Of a stretch of DNA of 64,000 nucleotides, positions 55,890 to 64,000 are shown one piece after another. The notes under the pieces were generated by a model. It was not told the origin of the DNA. It did no database searches and saw nothing but the letters and a program-made list of their open reading frames with translations. The translations under genes and the position numbers were made by a program. The stretch is from Peribacillus frigoritolerans (GTDB lineage: Bacteria > Bacillota > Bacilli > Bacillales > DSM-1321), in NCBI RefSeq assembly GCF_030676415.1, contig NZ_JAUUTW010000002.1, positions 1-64,000 on the forward strand, given 5' to 3'. Within the stretch, counting starts at the first letter, position 1; each line of letters opens with the position of its first letter.

Positions 55890-56462
55890 ATGTCAGATCA
55901 TCCGATCCAAGGTTTAATGAAAGAAGCGATGGAAAATCTGAAAGAAATGGTTGATGTGAACACGATCATCGGGGATCCGGTGGAAACTCCGGATGGAAGT
56001 GTCATTTTAACCGTATCCAAAGTGGGATTTGGTTTTGCAGCAGGTGGCAGCGAATTTGTGATGGACGGTAACCATCAAGGACAGCAAGGTGGTTCCAAGC
56101 AGCCTTTTGGCGGCGGTAGCGGCGGTGGGGTTTCCATAACACCAATTGCCTTTTTGATTGTCGGTTCCCATGGGGTGAAAATGATTCATCTGGATGAAGG
56201 GACGCACCTTCTCGAAAAAATGATGGATTTAGCTCCACAAGTCGTCGATAAGATTCAGTCCATGCTATCCAAGAAAGACAGTAATCAAAAGCAAGGCAGT
56301 AATCAAAACCAAGGCAGTAATCAAAACCAAGGCAGTAATCAAAACCAAGGCAGTAATCAAAACCAAGGCAGTAATCAAAACCAAGGCAGTAATCAAAACC
56401 AAGGCGGCAGTCAGCCAGCTGTAAAGAGCTACCAAGAACCTAAACAGGATATAGATTTCTAA
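55890..56462 (+). CDS. gerW: Spore protein GerW (YtfJ family)
   Basis: 190 aa. The conserved part fills residues 1-128: MKEAMENLKEMVDVNTIIGDP and the glycine-rich FAAGGSEFV and GGGSGGGVSITPIAFL. After it comes a GSNQNQ hexapeptide tail repeated six times after one variant unit, making the protein about 40 residues longer than B. subtilis GerW. In B. subtilis it supports germinant receptor function. GTGGAGG before ATG 55890. The hydrophilic tail is probably variable between strains. Confidence 0.9.
   Translation: MSDHPIQGLMKEAMENLKEMVDVNTIIGDPVETPDGSVILTVSKVGFGFAAGGSEFVMDGNHQGQQGGSKQPFGGGSGGGVSITPIAFLIVGSHGVKMIHLDEGTHLLEKMMDLAPQVVDKIQSMLSKKDSNQKQGSNQNQGSNQNQGSNQNQGSNQNQGSNQNQGSNQNQGGSQPAVKSYQEPKQDIDF
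56280..56403 (+). repeat. 18-bp minisatellite in gerW
   Basis: Six perfect copies of GGCAGTAATCAAAACCAA (56296-56403) after one diverged copy (56280-56295), in frame with the gene. Confidence 0.95.
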
Positions 56463-56467
56463 CTGCG

Positions 56468-56494
56468 ACTCGGCTTCCGCCGAGTTTTCTTTTT
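56468..56494 (+). terminator. gerW terminator
   Basis: ACTCGGC-TTCC-GCCGAGT then TTTCTTTTT. Confidence 0.8.
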
Positions 56495-56573
56495 GCTGCA
56501 ATCTTCCATTACACCCAAAAAAGCTTGATGTCGGACATGTGCAAGCACCATTCACATTTCCCAATTCAATTAA

Positions 56574-56602
56574 TTGCAAAATTCCGGCAAAACAAATATT
56601 AT
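56574..56602 (+). promoter_or_regulatory. tpx promoter
   Basis: TTGCAA and TATTAT spaced 17 bases, about 37 bases before the start. Confidence 0.55.
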
Positions 56603-56639
56603 TATGCTTGTACATATACAGAAAAGGGAGGAATTATTA

Positions 56640-57140
56640 ATGGCTTCAGTTACATTTAAAAACAACCCGATCACTTTAGTGGGACAAGAACTAAAAGTTG
56701 GGGACAAAGCACCTGATTTTACAGTATTGGCTAATGACTTATCACCAGTTACATTAAGCGACTCCAAAGGTTCTGTCCGCATTATCAGCGTGGTTCCATC
56801 CGTGGATACAGGTGTATGTGATGCACAGACACGTAAATTCAATGAAGAAGCGGCAAAATTGGATAATGTGAAAGTACTGACGATCAGTAACGATCTTCCT
56901 TTCGCGCAAAAACGCTGGTGTGCTGCTAGCGGCTTGGATAATGTTCAAGTTCTTTCCGATCATCGTGACCTTTCATTCGGTGAAGCATATGGTGTCGTCA
57001 TGCAGGAACTTCGTCTATTGGCTCGCTCTGTATTCGTAGTGAACAGCTCTGATGAAATCACATATGTAGAATATGTGAGTGAAGGTACCAACCATCCAAA
57101 TTACGAAGGTGCAATCGAAGCGGCTAAAGCGGCAAAATAA
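56640..57140 (+). CDS. tpx: Thiol peroxidase
   Basis: 166 aa atypical 2-Cys peroxiredoxin. Peroxidatic Cys in [16 protein letters not shown] near residue 60 and resolving Cys in [12 protein letters not shown] near 94. Reduces peroxides in the cytosol with thioredoxin. ATG 56640 with GGGAGG; upstream in-frame codons overlap the promoter. Own terminator. Confidence 0.95.
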   Translation: MASVTFKNNPITLVGQELKVGDKAPDFTVLANDLSPVTLSDSKGSVRIISVVPSVDTGVCDAQTRKFNEEAAKLDNVKVLTISNDLPFAQKRWCAASGLDNVQVLSDHRDLSFGEAYGVVMQELRLLARSVFVVNSSDEITYVEYVSEGTNHPNYEGAIEAAKAAK

Positions 57141-57155
57141 GATGCGAATACTAAG

Positions 57156-57184
57156 AAACCGGGCGCAATGTGCCCGGTTTTTTG
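57156..57184 (+). terminator. tpx terminator
   Basis: AAACCGGGC pairs with GCCCGGTTT, then T. Confidence 0.8.
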
Positions 57185-57360
57185 TTTTAATGTTGATTTT
57201 CTTGTTGATAAACACCTTGTCGTTGAAGTGGACAGGGGCTTAATTTTCAATTGAGTTGTGGTTATATTAATGTTAAAGTTTCGACGATACAGTTCGTTTC
57301 TAATACACTGGTTTATTTATCATTTTTTGACGAGTTTCATTTATTATATGCTGTATTTAG

Positions 57361-57669
57361 TTAAGGTTCTAAAGTCGGACCATTTGGTAAAACAATCTTG
57401 CCAGACCACTCTTGACCATTAGGTGTACCGACTTTTATGTCAATTTCATTAGGCCACGACGGCATTTGTCTTGGTCCTGGAAAAAAACCCGATTGTTGCC
57501 CTGCTCGAAATCCATCTCGATACCCCTGTCGATACCCTTGTCGATACCCTTGTCGAAACCCTTGTTGAAACCCTTGTTGTTGCCTGTTAAATTCATCTGC
57601 TGACTGAATATCATGTTGCTGATTTATCGGATTAACCTGCCCATGATAGTTTTGATATTGATTATCCAT
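57361..57669 (-). CDS. Gln/Gly/Arg/Tyr-repeat small protein, unrecognised
   Basis: 102 aa, no signal peptide or membrane span. Residues 31-59 repeat a four-residue pattern (QGFQ, QGFR, QGYR x3, DGFR), positively charged and aromatic; the rest is Asn/Gln/Pro-rich. AGGTGGTGAT before ATG 57669 makes it a likely real gene. The composition recalls spore coat or DNA-condensing proteins, but no family is recognised. It sits between tpx and a repeat element, in a lineage-variable spot. Confidence 0.65.
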   Translation of the reverse strand: MDNQYQNYHGQVNPINQQHDIQSADEFNRQQQGFQQGFRQGYRQGYRQGYRDGFRAGQQSGFFPGPRQMPSWPNEIDIKVGTPNGQEWSGKIVLPNGPTLEP

Positions 57670-57736
57670 ATAATCACCACCTCATGCATGGTATTCTGTT
57701 TGGGCATTCATTGAGCCTATCCAAGTAATAAAAAAA

Positions 57737-57933
57737 CTGTAGACAAAATCATTTTCATCGAGTTTGTCACAGTTATTTTATGGCTTGTACAATTTGGACG
57801 TTGATTTCCACTCTAGGCACTCGCTTTCCGCGGGCGGTCCGGGAGCCTTCTCAGCGCCTTTGCGCCTGCGGGGTCTCCCATGGACGCGCTTTTCCCGCAG
57901 GAGTCTCGTACCTTCCGTTCCAATCAACTTTGT
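57737..57933 (-). repeat. Structured intergenic repeat, type 1, reverse copy
   Basis: Reverse copy of the 34795-34988 element with the same outer helix (GCGGG/CCCGC), a shorter GGGAG/CTCCC helix and a changed inner hairpin (GCGC-AAAG-GCGC). The tail hairpin is degraded on one side and followed on the minus strand by CTACAGTTTTTT. The remaining 250 bases to ytxK hold no gene. Confidence 0.88.
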
Positions 57934-58177
57934 TATAAAATTCAGTTACAAACCATACCTAATACAGGGCAACAACCCTGTATTTTATTTACCTTTTAAT
58001 TACCATGGTTAAAAATGTTGACAAAAGAGTGCCGCGCGAGAGAGTCTTCATATGCGGACTTTCAAATCGGAAAACAGTACGTTAAACAAACGAAGAATGA
58101 TGAGCAGGACGTACGGCTTGTAACTCTTTCTTCTTACCTTTAAAATAGGGACAGAAGCAAACAGGAGGAATTAATAA

Positions 58178-59164
58178 GTGAAGTCTACCCCAGTTGAACA
58201 ATTATTTTATGAATTTGATGAAACAGCTCAAATATTGCAAAGTGAACTATCATGTACGTATCTGGATGCCCTGGGTGAAACGGGCGAGAATTTCTTCCAA
58301 GGGAAAGTCCTGCAGGAGGAAATCAGTGAAGTATCGAAGAAAAGGCTAGTGAAGCATTATGCAGATTTTTCACCAGAGAAATATGAGAAGGAAGCAATCC
58401 GTAAAGCGTATCAGCTTGCTATTTTAAAAGGCATGCAACAGAGCGTTCAGCCGAATCATCATATGACCCCTGATGCAGTCGGCATGTTCGTCAGCTATTT
58501 AGTCGGTAAATTCACCAAGGACCAAAAAGAGATAGTCATGCTCGATCCAGCCATCGGAACGGGGAACTTACTATTTGCGATCTTGAATCAACTTACTGAT
58601 AAAAACATCGCTTCTTATGGTGTCGAGATTGATGAAACCTTGATCAGGCTTGCTTATGCAGGTGCCAACCTGCAAGAACACCCGCTGGAATTTTTCAACC
58701 AGGACAGCTTGGAGCCGCTTTTCATCGATCCTTCAGATGTTGTGGTCAGTGATTTGCCGATTGGTTATTACCCGAATGATGTGCGTGCAGCTGAGTATGA
58801 TTTGAAGGCCGATAAGGGACATTCGTATGCACACCATTTGTTTATTGAACAAGGTGTTAAGCACGCGAAGGATGGCGGACACCTATTCTTCATTGTCCCG
58901 AATAACCTGTTCGTCTCGGAGGAAGCGCCGAAACTCAATGATTTCCTGAAGAAGCATACACATATCCAAGGGATGGTGCAACTGCCGCTTTCCATGTTTA
59001 AGAGTGAAGCGGCTGCGAAAAGCATCCTGATCCTTCAAAAGAAAAAAGAGGGTATCGAAGCACCGAAGAAGGCATTGCTCGTACAACTTCCGAAGTTGTC
59101 TGATTTCGAAGCGACCAGGTCTGTCATGCAACAGATGGACGATTGGTTTAAAGAGGAAAAATAG
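58178..59164 (+). CDS. ytxK: SAM-dependent methyltransferase YtxK (N6-DNA-methylase-like)
   Basis: 328 aa. A helical N-terminal region resembling type I HsdM is followed by a Rossmann methyltransferase with DPAIGTGNLLFAIL near residue 128 (SAM loop) and SDLPIGYYP near 191 in the position of the usual NPPY/NPPF motif. The altered motif makes DNA N6 methylation uncertain. It precedes ackA as in B. subtilis. GTG 58178 with AGGAGG. Confidence 0.88.
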   Translation: MKSTPVEQLFYEFDETAQILQSELSCTYLDALGETGENFFQGKVLQEEISEVSKKRLVKHYADFSPEKYEKEAIRKAYQLAILKGMQQSVQPNHHMTPDAVGMFVSYLVGKFTKDQKEIVMLDPAIGTGNLLFAILNQLTDKNIASYGVEIDETLIRLAYAGANLQEHPLEFFNQDSLEPLFIDPSDVVVSDLPIGYYPNDVRAAEYDLKADKGHSYAHHLFIEQGVKHAKDGGHLFFIVPNNLFVSEEAPKLNDFLKKHTHIQGMVQLPLSMFKSEAAAKSILILQKKKEGIEAPKKALLVQLPKLSDFEATRSVMQQMDDWFKEEK

Positions 59165-59165
59165 T

Positions 59166-59209
59166 CAATGAAAGCTGATGCCGCAGGCATTGGCTTTCAT
59201 TTTTTTTTG
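59166..59209 (+). terminator. ytxK terminator
   Basis: CAATGAAAGC..GATGCC pairs with GGCAT..GGCTTTCATT, then eight or more T. Confidence 0.75.
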
Positions 59210-59247
59210 AAAGAGTGATTATTTGCAATTTTTCATTATTATTTGGT

Positions 59248-59261
59248 TGAATCCGCTTGCC
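59248..59261 (+). promoter_or_regulatory. Weak cre-like site upstream of ackA
   Basis: TGAATCCGCTTGCC keeps the central CG and 11 of 14 consensus positions. ackA is CcpA-activated in Bacillus through an upstream cre, so the location is right. Confidence 0.3.
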
Positions 59262-59342
59262 ATGATAAGATTGTACAATACACTGCACGTTTCGTTGAGA
59301 TGAATATTTGAATAACTAGCTTAGAGTAAAGGAGCAGGATGG

Positions 59343-60548
59343 ATGTCAAAAATCATGGCTATTAATGCGGGCAGCTCTTCATTGAAGTTTCAGCTTTTTG
59401 AGATGCCAAGTGAAAAAGTAATGACAAAAGGTCTTGTAGAAAGAATCGGCTTGAAGAATTCCGCATTTACCTTAAGTGTCGAAGGCGAAAATGTTTCTGA
59501 AACGATGGATATACCCAATCATGAAGTAGCTGTAGGGCTTTTATTGAAAAAGCTGATTGACCATCGCATCATTGACTCCTTTGAAGAGATAGATGGCGTA
59601 GGGCATCGGGTGGTGCATGGCGGTGAGATATTCAGCGAATCGGTCTTGATTACGGAGGACATAATAGAGGAAATCGAAAAGCTTTCCGAGTTGGCGCCCC
59701 TTCATAATCCCGCCAATATCACCGGGATCAAAGCTTTCAAGCGAATACTGGATGATGTGCCAGCGGTTGCGGTATTCGACACTGCCTTCCATCAAACGAT
59801 GGCAGCAGGTTCTTATTTGTACAGCTTACCTCTTGAATATTATGAAAATTACGGAATAAGGAAGTATGGGTTTCATGGTACTTCACATAAATATGTATCG
59901 CAGCGGGCTGCCAAAATGATTGGCCGCCCAATTGAACAGCTTCGATTAATATCCTGCCATTTAGGGAATGGTGCAAGCATTACGGCCATAAAGGGCGGCA
60001 AATCAATTGATACATCAATGGGATTTACACCCTTGGCCGGTGTTACTATGGGAACGCGTTCAGGGAACATCGACCCTGCACTGATTCCTTATATCATGGA
60101 GAAGACGGGAAAAACAGCAGATGAAGTGCTGGATGTCCTGAATAAGAAAAGCGGCATTCTGGCCCTTTCTGGATTTTCCAGCGATCTGCGCGATATTCAG
60201 GTTGAAGCGGATAAAGGCAATGAGCGGGCCGAACTCGCACTTAAAGTGTTCGCAGACCGAATTCACAAGTATATAGGTTCCTATTCAGCTAAAATGGGAG
60301 GTGTGGACGGCATCATTTTTACAGCGGGCATCGGTGAAAACAGTCAAACCATTAGGGGACGAATCTTGGAGGGACTTGAATTCATGGGCGTATATTGGGA
60401 TAAGGATCTCAATCGCACCAAGGGTAAGGAAGCGTTCATCAATGCACCTTATTCCCCTGTGAAGGTCATGGTCATCCCAACTAATGAAGAAATCATGATT
60501 GTCAGGGATACCATGAAAATAGCTTTGAGCGAAACTTGGAAAACATGA
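59343..60548 (+). CDS. ackA: Acetate kinase
   Basis: 401 aa ASKHA-fold kinase producing acetate and ATP from acetyl-phosphate. N-terminal [25 protein letters not shown] near 82, [10 protein letters not shown] near 177 and AGIGENS near 325 are conserved. The overflow-metabolism counterpart of acsA in this window. AAAGGAGCAGG before ATG 59343. Confidence 0.96.
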   Translation: MSKIMAINAGSSSLKFQLFEMPSEKVMTKGLVERIGLKNSAFTLSVEGENVSETMDIPNHEVAVGLLLKKLIDHRIIDSFEEIDGVGHRVVHGGEIFSESVLITEDIIEEIEKLSELAPLHNPANITGIKAFKRILDDVPAVAVFDTAFHQTMAAGSYLYSLPLEYYENYGIRKYGFHGTSHKYVSQRAAKMIGRPIEQLRLISCHLGNGASITAIKGGKSIDTSMGFTPLAGVTMGTRSGNIDPALIPYIMEKTGKTADEVLDVLNKKSGILALSGFSSDLRDIQVEADKGNERAELALKVFADRIHKYIGSYSAKMGGVDGIIFTAGIGENSQTIRGRILEGLEFMGVYWDKDLNRTKGKEAFINAPYSPVKVMVIPTNEEIMIVRDTMKIALSETWKT

Positions 60549-60773
60549 CTTCCTGTTTTTTTATAATGATCCCTTTATCTCTCTGGTAAGGGGTCTTTCC
60601 AGTGAATGCAGTATATAAAATTTCATTCTCGGAATCCGCCTTCTCATGGATTTTATGTCCATGCAATCCATACCCTTGAACGCTGGATCGCCATCATCTA
60701 TTCTCTGAAAAGCTTCCTTCTATGGTATACTTAAGGGAGAATCCACCAATTCTGTACATAGGAGGCTTGATGC

Positions 60774-61616
60774 ATGGAATTCACGAACCGGGAAATGAAA
60801 CTTTGGAATGAAATTAGTGAATGGCAGGAAAAACTTTATCAATATGAGCCAACGGATCTTGCTGCATTGTATGATAAATGGTTGGAACAGGGGTTTGCCC
60901 TGCTTCCGGAAAACGTCCAACAACAGTTTTTTGAAAAGCTTGATACTTGGCTTTTTCATTTGCATGCCATGGTTCAGAGCTCACAAGTTCAAATAGATGC
61001 AAGAGAGCGGATTTTAGCATCTGCGCGCGTGTTTAATGAAGAAATCGAAACGTTGAGTGATTTGAATCACTTATCGATCGATCAGTTGAATTACATAGCC
61101 AACCAGCATATCGCTAAGCATCGCTTATATTCATTTGCACAAGGCGGGATGAGCGGATCAGGAGGCATGCTTCTGCTAGGGAGCGATATTCCGGCCATGA
61201 CGGTCATCAATGTCAGGATCGTACAGCTGATTGCGATGTCTTATGGTGTTGAGGTGAATACACCGTTTGAAATGATGCTGGCCCTTAAGGTATTCAATGC
61301 AGGAGCGATGCCGAAGAGGCTCCAAGGAATAGCCTGGGAAGAATTGATCCGCGAGGTCCAGACCGCAGAAGATGACTATTTTTATTTAGGTATCGAAGAA
61401 CTGACAAACCCGTCCTGGATGGAACAGCCGCTGAAGCAGCTGTTGAAAGCATTATCCATTACTGTTTTTCGGAAAAAACTGGTTCGGGGCATACCGTTCA
61501 TCAGCATGGCCATCGGGGCTGGATCCAATTATCAAATGACCCGGAGTGTCAGTGAATTTGCCCAGAAGTTCTATCAATATCGTTATTTACTGGAGAAGAA
61601 GGCTGATGAAGAATGA
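60774..61616 (+). CDS. EcsC-family protein
   Basis: 280 aa. A central glycine-rich segment FAQGGMSGSGGMLLLGSDIPAM near 122-143 and the family's helical pattern fit EcsC proteins of unknown function. Start ATG 60774 has AGGAGG. Its stop overlaps moaB as ATGA. Confidence 0.8.
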   Translation: MEFTNREMKLWNEISEWQEKLYQYEPTDLAALYDKWLEQGFALLPENVQQQFFEKLDTWLFHLHAMVQSSQVQIDARERILASARVFNEEIETLSDLNHLSIDQLNYIANQHIAKHRLYSFAQGGMSGSGGMLLLGSDIPAMTVINVRIVQLIAMSYGVEVNTPFEMMLALKVFNAGAMPKRLQGIAWEELIREVQTAEDDYFYLGIEELTNPSWMEQPLKQLLKALSITVFRKKLVRGIPFISMAIGAGSNYQMTRSVSEFAQKFYQYRYLLEKKADEE

Positions 61617-62125
61617 GTGTCAAGAATCATAAAAAAGCCGTCACGGAGGCAGTTAACTGCATGGTGATAACCGTCAGCGATACGCGAAATGAAGAAACGG
61701 ATAAAAGCGGGGCACTGATGATGGAATTATTGAAATCGAATGGGCATGAAGTGACGGATTATGTAATCATTAAAGATGAGCGGAAAGCGATTCAGGATGC
61801 GGTCACTTCTGGCTGCCAAAGCAGCACGGTCGATGTCATATTAACAAATGGAGGCACTGGCATCGCCAATAGGGATGTAACGATCGAGGCGGTCAAAGAA
61901 TTGATGACCAAGGAAATTCCCGGTTTTGGCGAGATTTTCCGAATGCTCAGCTATCAAGAGGATATCGGTTCGGCTGCCATTCTATCCAGGGCGATTGCCG
62001 GAGTCGTGAACAACAAAGCGGTTTTTTCCACCCCGGGCTCATCAGGGGCGGTTCGGCTTGCGATGAATAAATTGATTCTTCCGGAATTGGGACATGTCGT
62101 TGGTGAACTTCGCAAGGATTTATAA
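61613..62125 (+). CDS. moaB: Molybdenum cofactor biosynthesis protein B
   Basis: 170 aa MoaB/MogA family; VITVSDTRNEETDKSGALM near residue 20 and LTNGGTGIANRDVTIEAV near 80 are the molybdopterin-binding motifs. It adenylylates molybdopterin. No other mo- genes are nearby. Translationally coupled to the EcsC gene. Confidence 0.93.
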   Translation: MSVKNHKKAVTEAVNCMVITVSDTRNEETDKSGALMMELLKSNGHEVTDYVIIKDERKAIQDAVTSGCQSSTVDVILTNGGTGIANRDVTIEAVKELMTKEIPGFGEIFRMLSYQEDIGSAAILSRAIAGVVNNKAVFSTPGSSGAVRLAMNKLILPELGHVVGELRKDL

Positions 62126-62133
62126 GAGGAATG

Positions 62134-62170
62134 CAAAAAAAGCCACAGTTTTAAACTGTGGCTTTTTTTG
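62134..62170. terminator. moaB terminator
   Basis: AAAGCCACAGTTT pairs with AAACTGTGGCTTT, then T; bidirectional. Confidence 0.85.
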
Positions 62171-62183
62171 CATGGAATAGGCC

Positions 62184-62498
62184 TTAATTATGCATCTTTT
62201 CAGTTACGCCTTGATTGGCACGATACCAAAGCCATAAATCATTGATGATGGAAGCAAGTTCCGCAATTTCGGAATTGAGCTGGCATGATTTGGCGAAATT
62301 ACTCTCATCGGAAAGCCGAAACTGCTTTCGGTTAATGGTGGATTCCAGTTCCTTGATGCGGTCCGGGATGCTTCCCCGGATATTCTCCCAATGTACGAGT
62401 ATTTGCTGTTGCTCGCCTTTTGTATATTCATCCCATTCCAGATTCAAATCGGGAATTGGGATGCCAAGCCGTTCATCATAGGTAAATTGTTCTTTCAT
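62184..62498 (-). CDS. Conserved hypothetical protein, 104 aa
   Basis: 104 aa acidic, helical, soluble protein. IPDLNLEWDEYTKGEQQ and LWLWYRANQG are its most distinctive parts. ATG 62498 has GGAGGGC upstream and a terminator follows, so it is probably real. Family not recognised. Confidence 0.65.
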   Translation of the reverse strand: MKEQFTYDERLGIPIPDLNLEWDEYTKGEQQQILVHWENIRGSIPDRIKELESTINRKQFRLSDESNFAKSCQLNSEIAELASIINDLWLWYRANQGVTEKMHN

Positions 62499-62617
62499 AT
62501 GCCCTCCACTTTTCGATTTATCATACTCCTAGTTTACTATATTCTCGCGGAAGCATCCAATGTGTAAATTCCCTGAAAATATTAGCGGATTATTTAGCAA
62601 AATCTTTAAAATACCCC

Positions 62618-62646
62618 TTGTATTCCTTTAATAAAGATGATAAAGT
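62618..62646 (+). promoter_or_regulatory. Candidate argGH promoter
   Basis: TTGTAT and TAAAGT separated by 17 bases. Confidence 0.45.
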
Positions 62647-62656
62647 ACTAATCATA

Positions 62657-62694
62657 GATTGAATAAAAATAACAAACGATGAATTTTTATTCAT
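62657..62694 (+). promoter_or_regulatory. Tandem ARG boxes (AhrC/ArgR operator)
   Basis: ATGAATTTTTATTCAT at 62679-62694 is a perfect ARG-box palindrome, preceded by a half-conserved TTGAATAAAAAT at 62659. The boxes overlap the start of the transcript and imply arginine repression of argGH. Confidence 0.8.
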
Positions 62695-62711
62695 ACGAAA
62701 GGACGATGGAA

Positions 62712-63917
62712 ATGGAAAATCAAAAAGTTGTTTTAGCATATTCCGGAGGTTTGGATACTTCCGTTGCAATTAAATGGTTACAAGATCAAGGGTACGAAGT
62801 TGTTGCATGCTGCTTGGATGTCGGTGAAGGGAAAGATTTGGACTTCATTAAAGAAAAAGCGATCACTGTTGGTGCGGTAAGTTCCTATGTAATTGATGCG
62901 AAGGACGAATTCGCTGATGAATTCGCATTGACGGCTCTTCAGGCACATACTTTGTATGAAGGGAAATATCCATTGGTATCAGCTTTATCACGTCCGCTGA
63001 TCGCGAAGAAATTAGTGGAAGTGGCTGAAGCGGAAAACGCGGTAGCCGTTGCGCACGGTTGTACGGGAAAAGGAAATGACCAAGTGCGTTTCGAAGTATC
63101 AATCTCCGCATTGAACCCTAATTTGCAAGTTCTTGCACCTGTTCGTGACTGGAAATGGTCTCGTGAAGAGGAGATTGAATATGCAGCGAAAAATGGCATT
63201 CCCGTTCCGATTGGCATGGCGAGTCCGTTCTCGATTGACCAAAACCTTTGGGGAAGAAGTAACGAATGTGGAATCCTGGAAGATCCTTGGGCAGCTCCAC
63301 CGGAAGATGCATATGATTTGACTACAAGCCTTGAATGTACGCCGGATACTGCTGATATCATTGAAATTGGTTTTGAACAAGGTGTGCCAGTTACATTGAA
63401 TGATAAAAACTATAAATTGGCTGACCTGATCGTCGAGTTGAATCAAATTGCCGGCAAACACGGAGTTGGACGTATCGATCACGTTGAAAATAGATTAGTA
63501 GGAATCAAATCACGTGAAGTCTATGAAGCTCCTGGTGCGATGACATTGATAGCTGCACACAAAGAACTTGAAGATATCACGCTTGTAAAAGAATTGGCTC
63601 ACTTCAAACCGGTGATCGAGAAGAAAATGACTGAATTGATTTATGAAGGACTTTGGTTCTCTCCGCTTCAAAAAGCTTTAGCTGCATTCCTGAAAGAAAC
63701 ACAAGTGAATGTAACGGGTACGGTACGTGTGAAACTATTCAAAGGTCATGCGATTGTTGAAGGAAGAAAATCCGAGTACTCCCTATATGACGAAAAATTG
63801 GCTACCTATACAAAAGCGGACGAATTCGATCATGATGCAGCAGTTGGATTCATTAAGTTATGGGGACTTCCAACGAAAGTGAACAGCATGGTCAATAGCA
63901 AGAAGGTGACAGTGTGA
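62712..63917 (+). CDS. argG: Argininosuccinate synthase
   Basis: 401 aa. The PP-loop [16 protein letters not shown] at residue 9-24 and the citrulline/aspartate site [17 protein letters not shown] near 115 are complete. Joins citrulline and aspartate. ATG 62712 has AAAGGACG eight bases away; ATG 62706 is too close. Stop overlaps argH by four bases. Repressed by arginine through the ARG boxes. Confidence 0.96.
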   Translation: MENQKVVLAYSGGLDTSVAIKWLQDQGYEVVACCLDVGEGKDLDFIKEKAITVGAVSSYVIDAKDEFADEFALTALQAHTLYEGKYPLVSALSRPLIAKKLVEVAEAENAVAVAHGCTGKGNDQVRFEVSISALNPNLQVLAPVRDWKWSREEEIEYAAKNGIPVPIGMASPFSIDQNLWGRSNECGILEDPWAAPPEDAYDLTTSLECTPDTADIIEIGFEQGVPVTLNDKNYKLADLIVELNQIAGKHGVGRIDHVENRLVGIKSREVYEAPGAMTLIAAHKELEDITLVKELAHFKPVIEKKMTELIYEGLWFSPLQKALAAFLKETQVNVTGTVRVKLFKGHAIVEGRKSEYSLYDEKLATYTKADEFDHDAAVGFIKLWGLPTKVNSMVNSKKVTV

Positions 63918-64000
63918 GCAGCAAGCTTTGGGGAGGAAGATTTACGAAATCTGCCGAAGAATGGGTAGATGAGTTCGGAGCTTCCATTTCCTTTGACCAG
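63914..64000 (+). CDS. argH: Argininosuccinate lyase, 5' end only
   Basis: The first 29 codons ([20 protein letters not shown]) match the ArgH N-terminus. GTG 63914 overlaps the argG stop as GTGA. The gene runs off the window. Confidence 0.92.
   Translation, partial: MSSKLWGGRFTKSAEEWVDEFGASISFDQ

Noticed and set aside
56280..56403. CRISPR-like direct repeats
   Set aside because: Units are contiguous, 18 bp, without spacers and in frame within gerW.

Overview
This window is a chromosomal stretch of a low-GC, endospore-forming Bacillaceae bacterium. An alpha/beta SASP gene, gerW, refZ, tgl, ytxGHJ, ccpA and acuABC support that. Gene order broadly follows the ytlP to argH region of Bacillus subtilis. 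I would guess a Peribacillus/Bacillus simplex-type organism, but the genus cannot be fixed from the sequence alone. No rRNA, tRNA, CRISPR array, transposase, prophage or resistance island was seen. The accessory content is mostly intergenic repeats, decayed genes and a few lineage-specific small proteins.

Layout. 1-6.5 kb: a partial repeat, thpR, a ytlQ-like gene, a heavily frameshifted ytlR lipid-kinase pseudogene, a broken small ORF coupled to ytmP, then ytzH, trmB, ytnP and ytzB. 6.6-11.8 kb: ytoP, a DUF84 nucleotide phosphatase, an AraC/GyrI regulator, ytoQ, a lipoprotein, ytpP and ytpQ. 11.9-13.5 kb: a tandem glycine riboswitch with its terminator in front of an M20 amidohydrolase. 13.9-24.3 kb: sftA, murC, an M29 aminopeptidase, ytxGHJ, a remnant of an FtsA/PilM-like gene, aroA (DAHP synthase/chorismate mutase) and ccpA. 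24.4-33.8 kb: acuCBA divergent from acsA, a large class A PBP, and a T-box leader with tyrS. 33.9-41.9 kb: rpsD with a long leader, a repeat, free-methionine sulfoxide reductase, refZ, hisJ, ezrA, nifZ-thiI and an ssp gene. 42.0-43.0 kb: a tandem array of structured repeats. 43.1-48.3 kb: mbcS, ytcJ, rarD and tgl. 48.6-52.5 kb: a TPP riboswitch and a thiamine-precursor ABC transporter operon ending in a TatD-type hydrolase. 52.5-64 kb: nadK2, sppA, yteJ, ytfI, gerW, tpx, a Gln/Gly/Arg/Tyr-repeat protein, another repeat, ytxK-ackA, an EcsC-like gene with moaB, an orphan, then argG and the start of argH behind ARG boxes.

Functional themes. Carbon overflow and acetate metabolism are represented by ccpA, acuABC-acsA, ackA and mbcS. 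Cell wall and division genes are murC, the PBP, ezrA, refZ and sftA. Sulfur and redox genes are nifZ-thiI, ytxJ, tpx, ytpP and msrC. RNA-level control is unusually visible: tandem glycine aptamers, a Tyr T-box, a TPP aptamer and a probable S4 leader.

The most interesting undescribed signal is a multicopy GC-rich intergenic element with at least seven modules of two sequence types (at 1, 34.8 kb, five modules at 42.0-42.9 kb, and 57.7 kb). The two types differ in sequence but show compensatory base changes that keep the same nested helices. Identical unpaired segments flank the inner hairpin. An AGACAA-type tail hairpin sits next to gene terminators in several copies. This looks like a structured RNA or a non-autonomous mobile element family.
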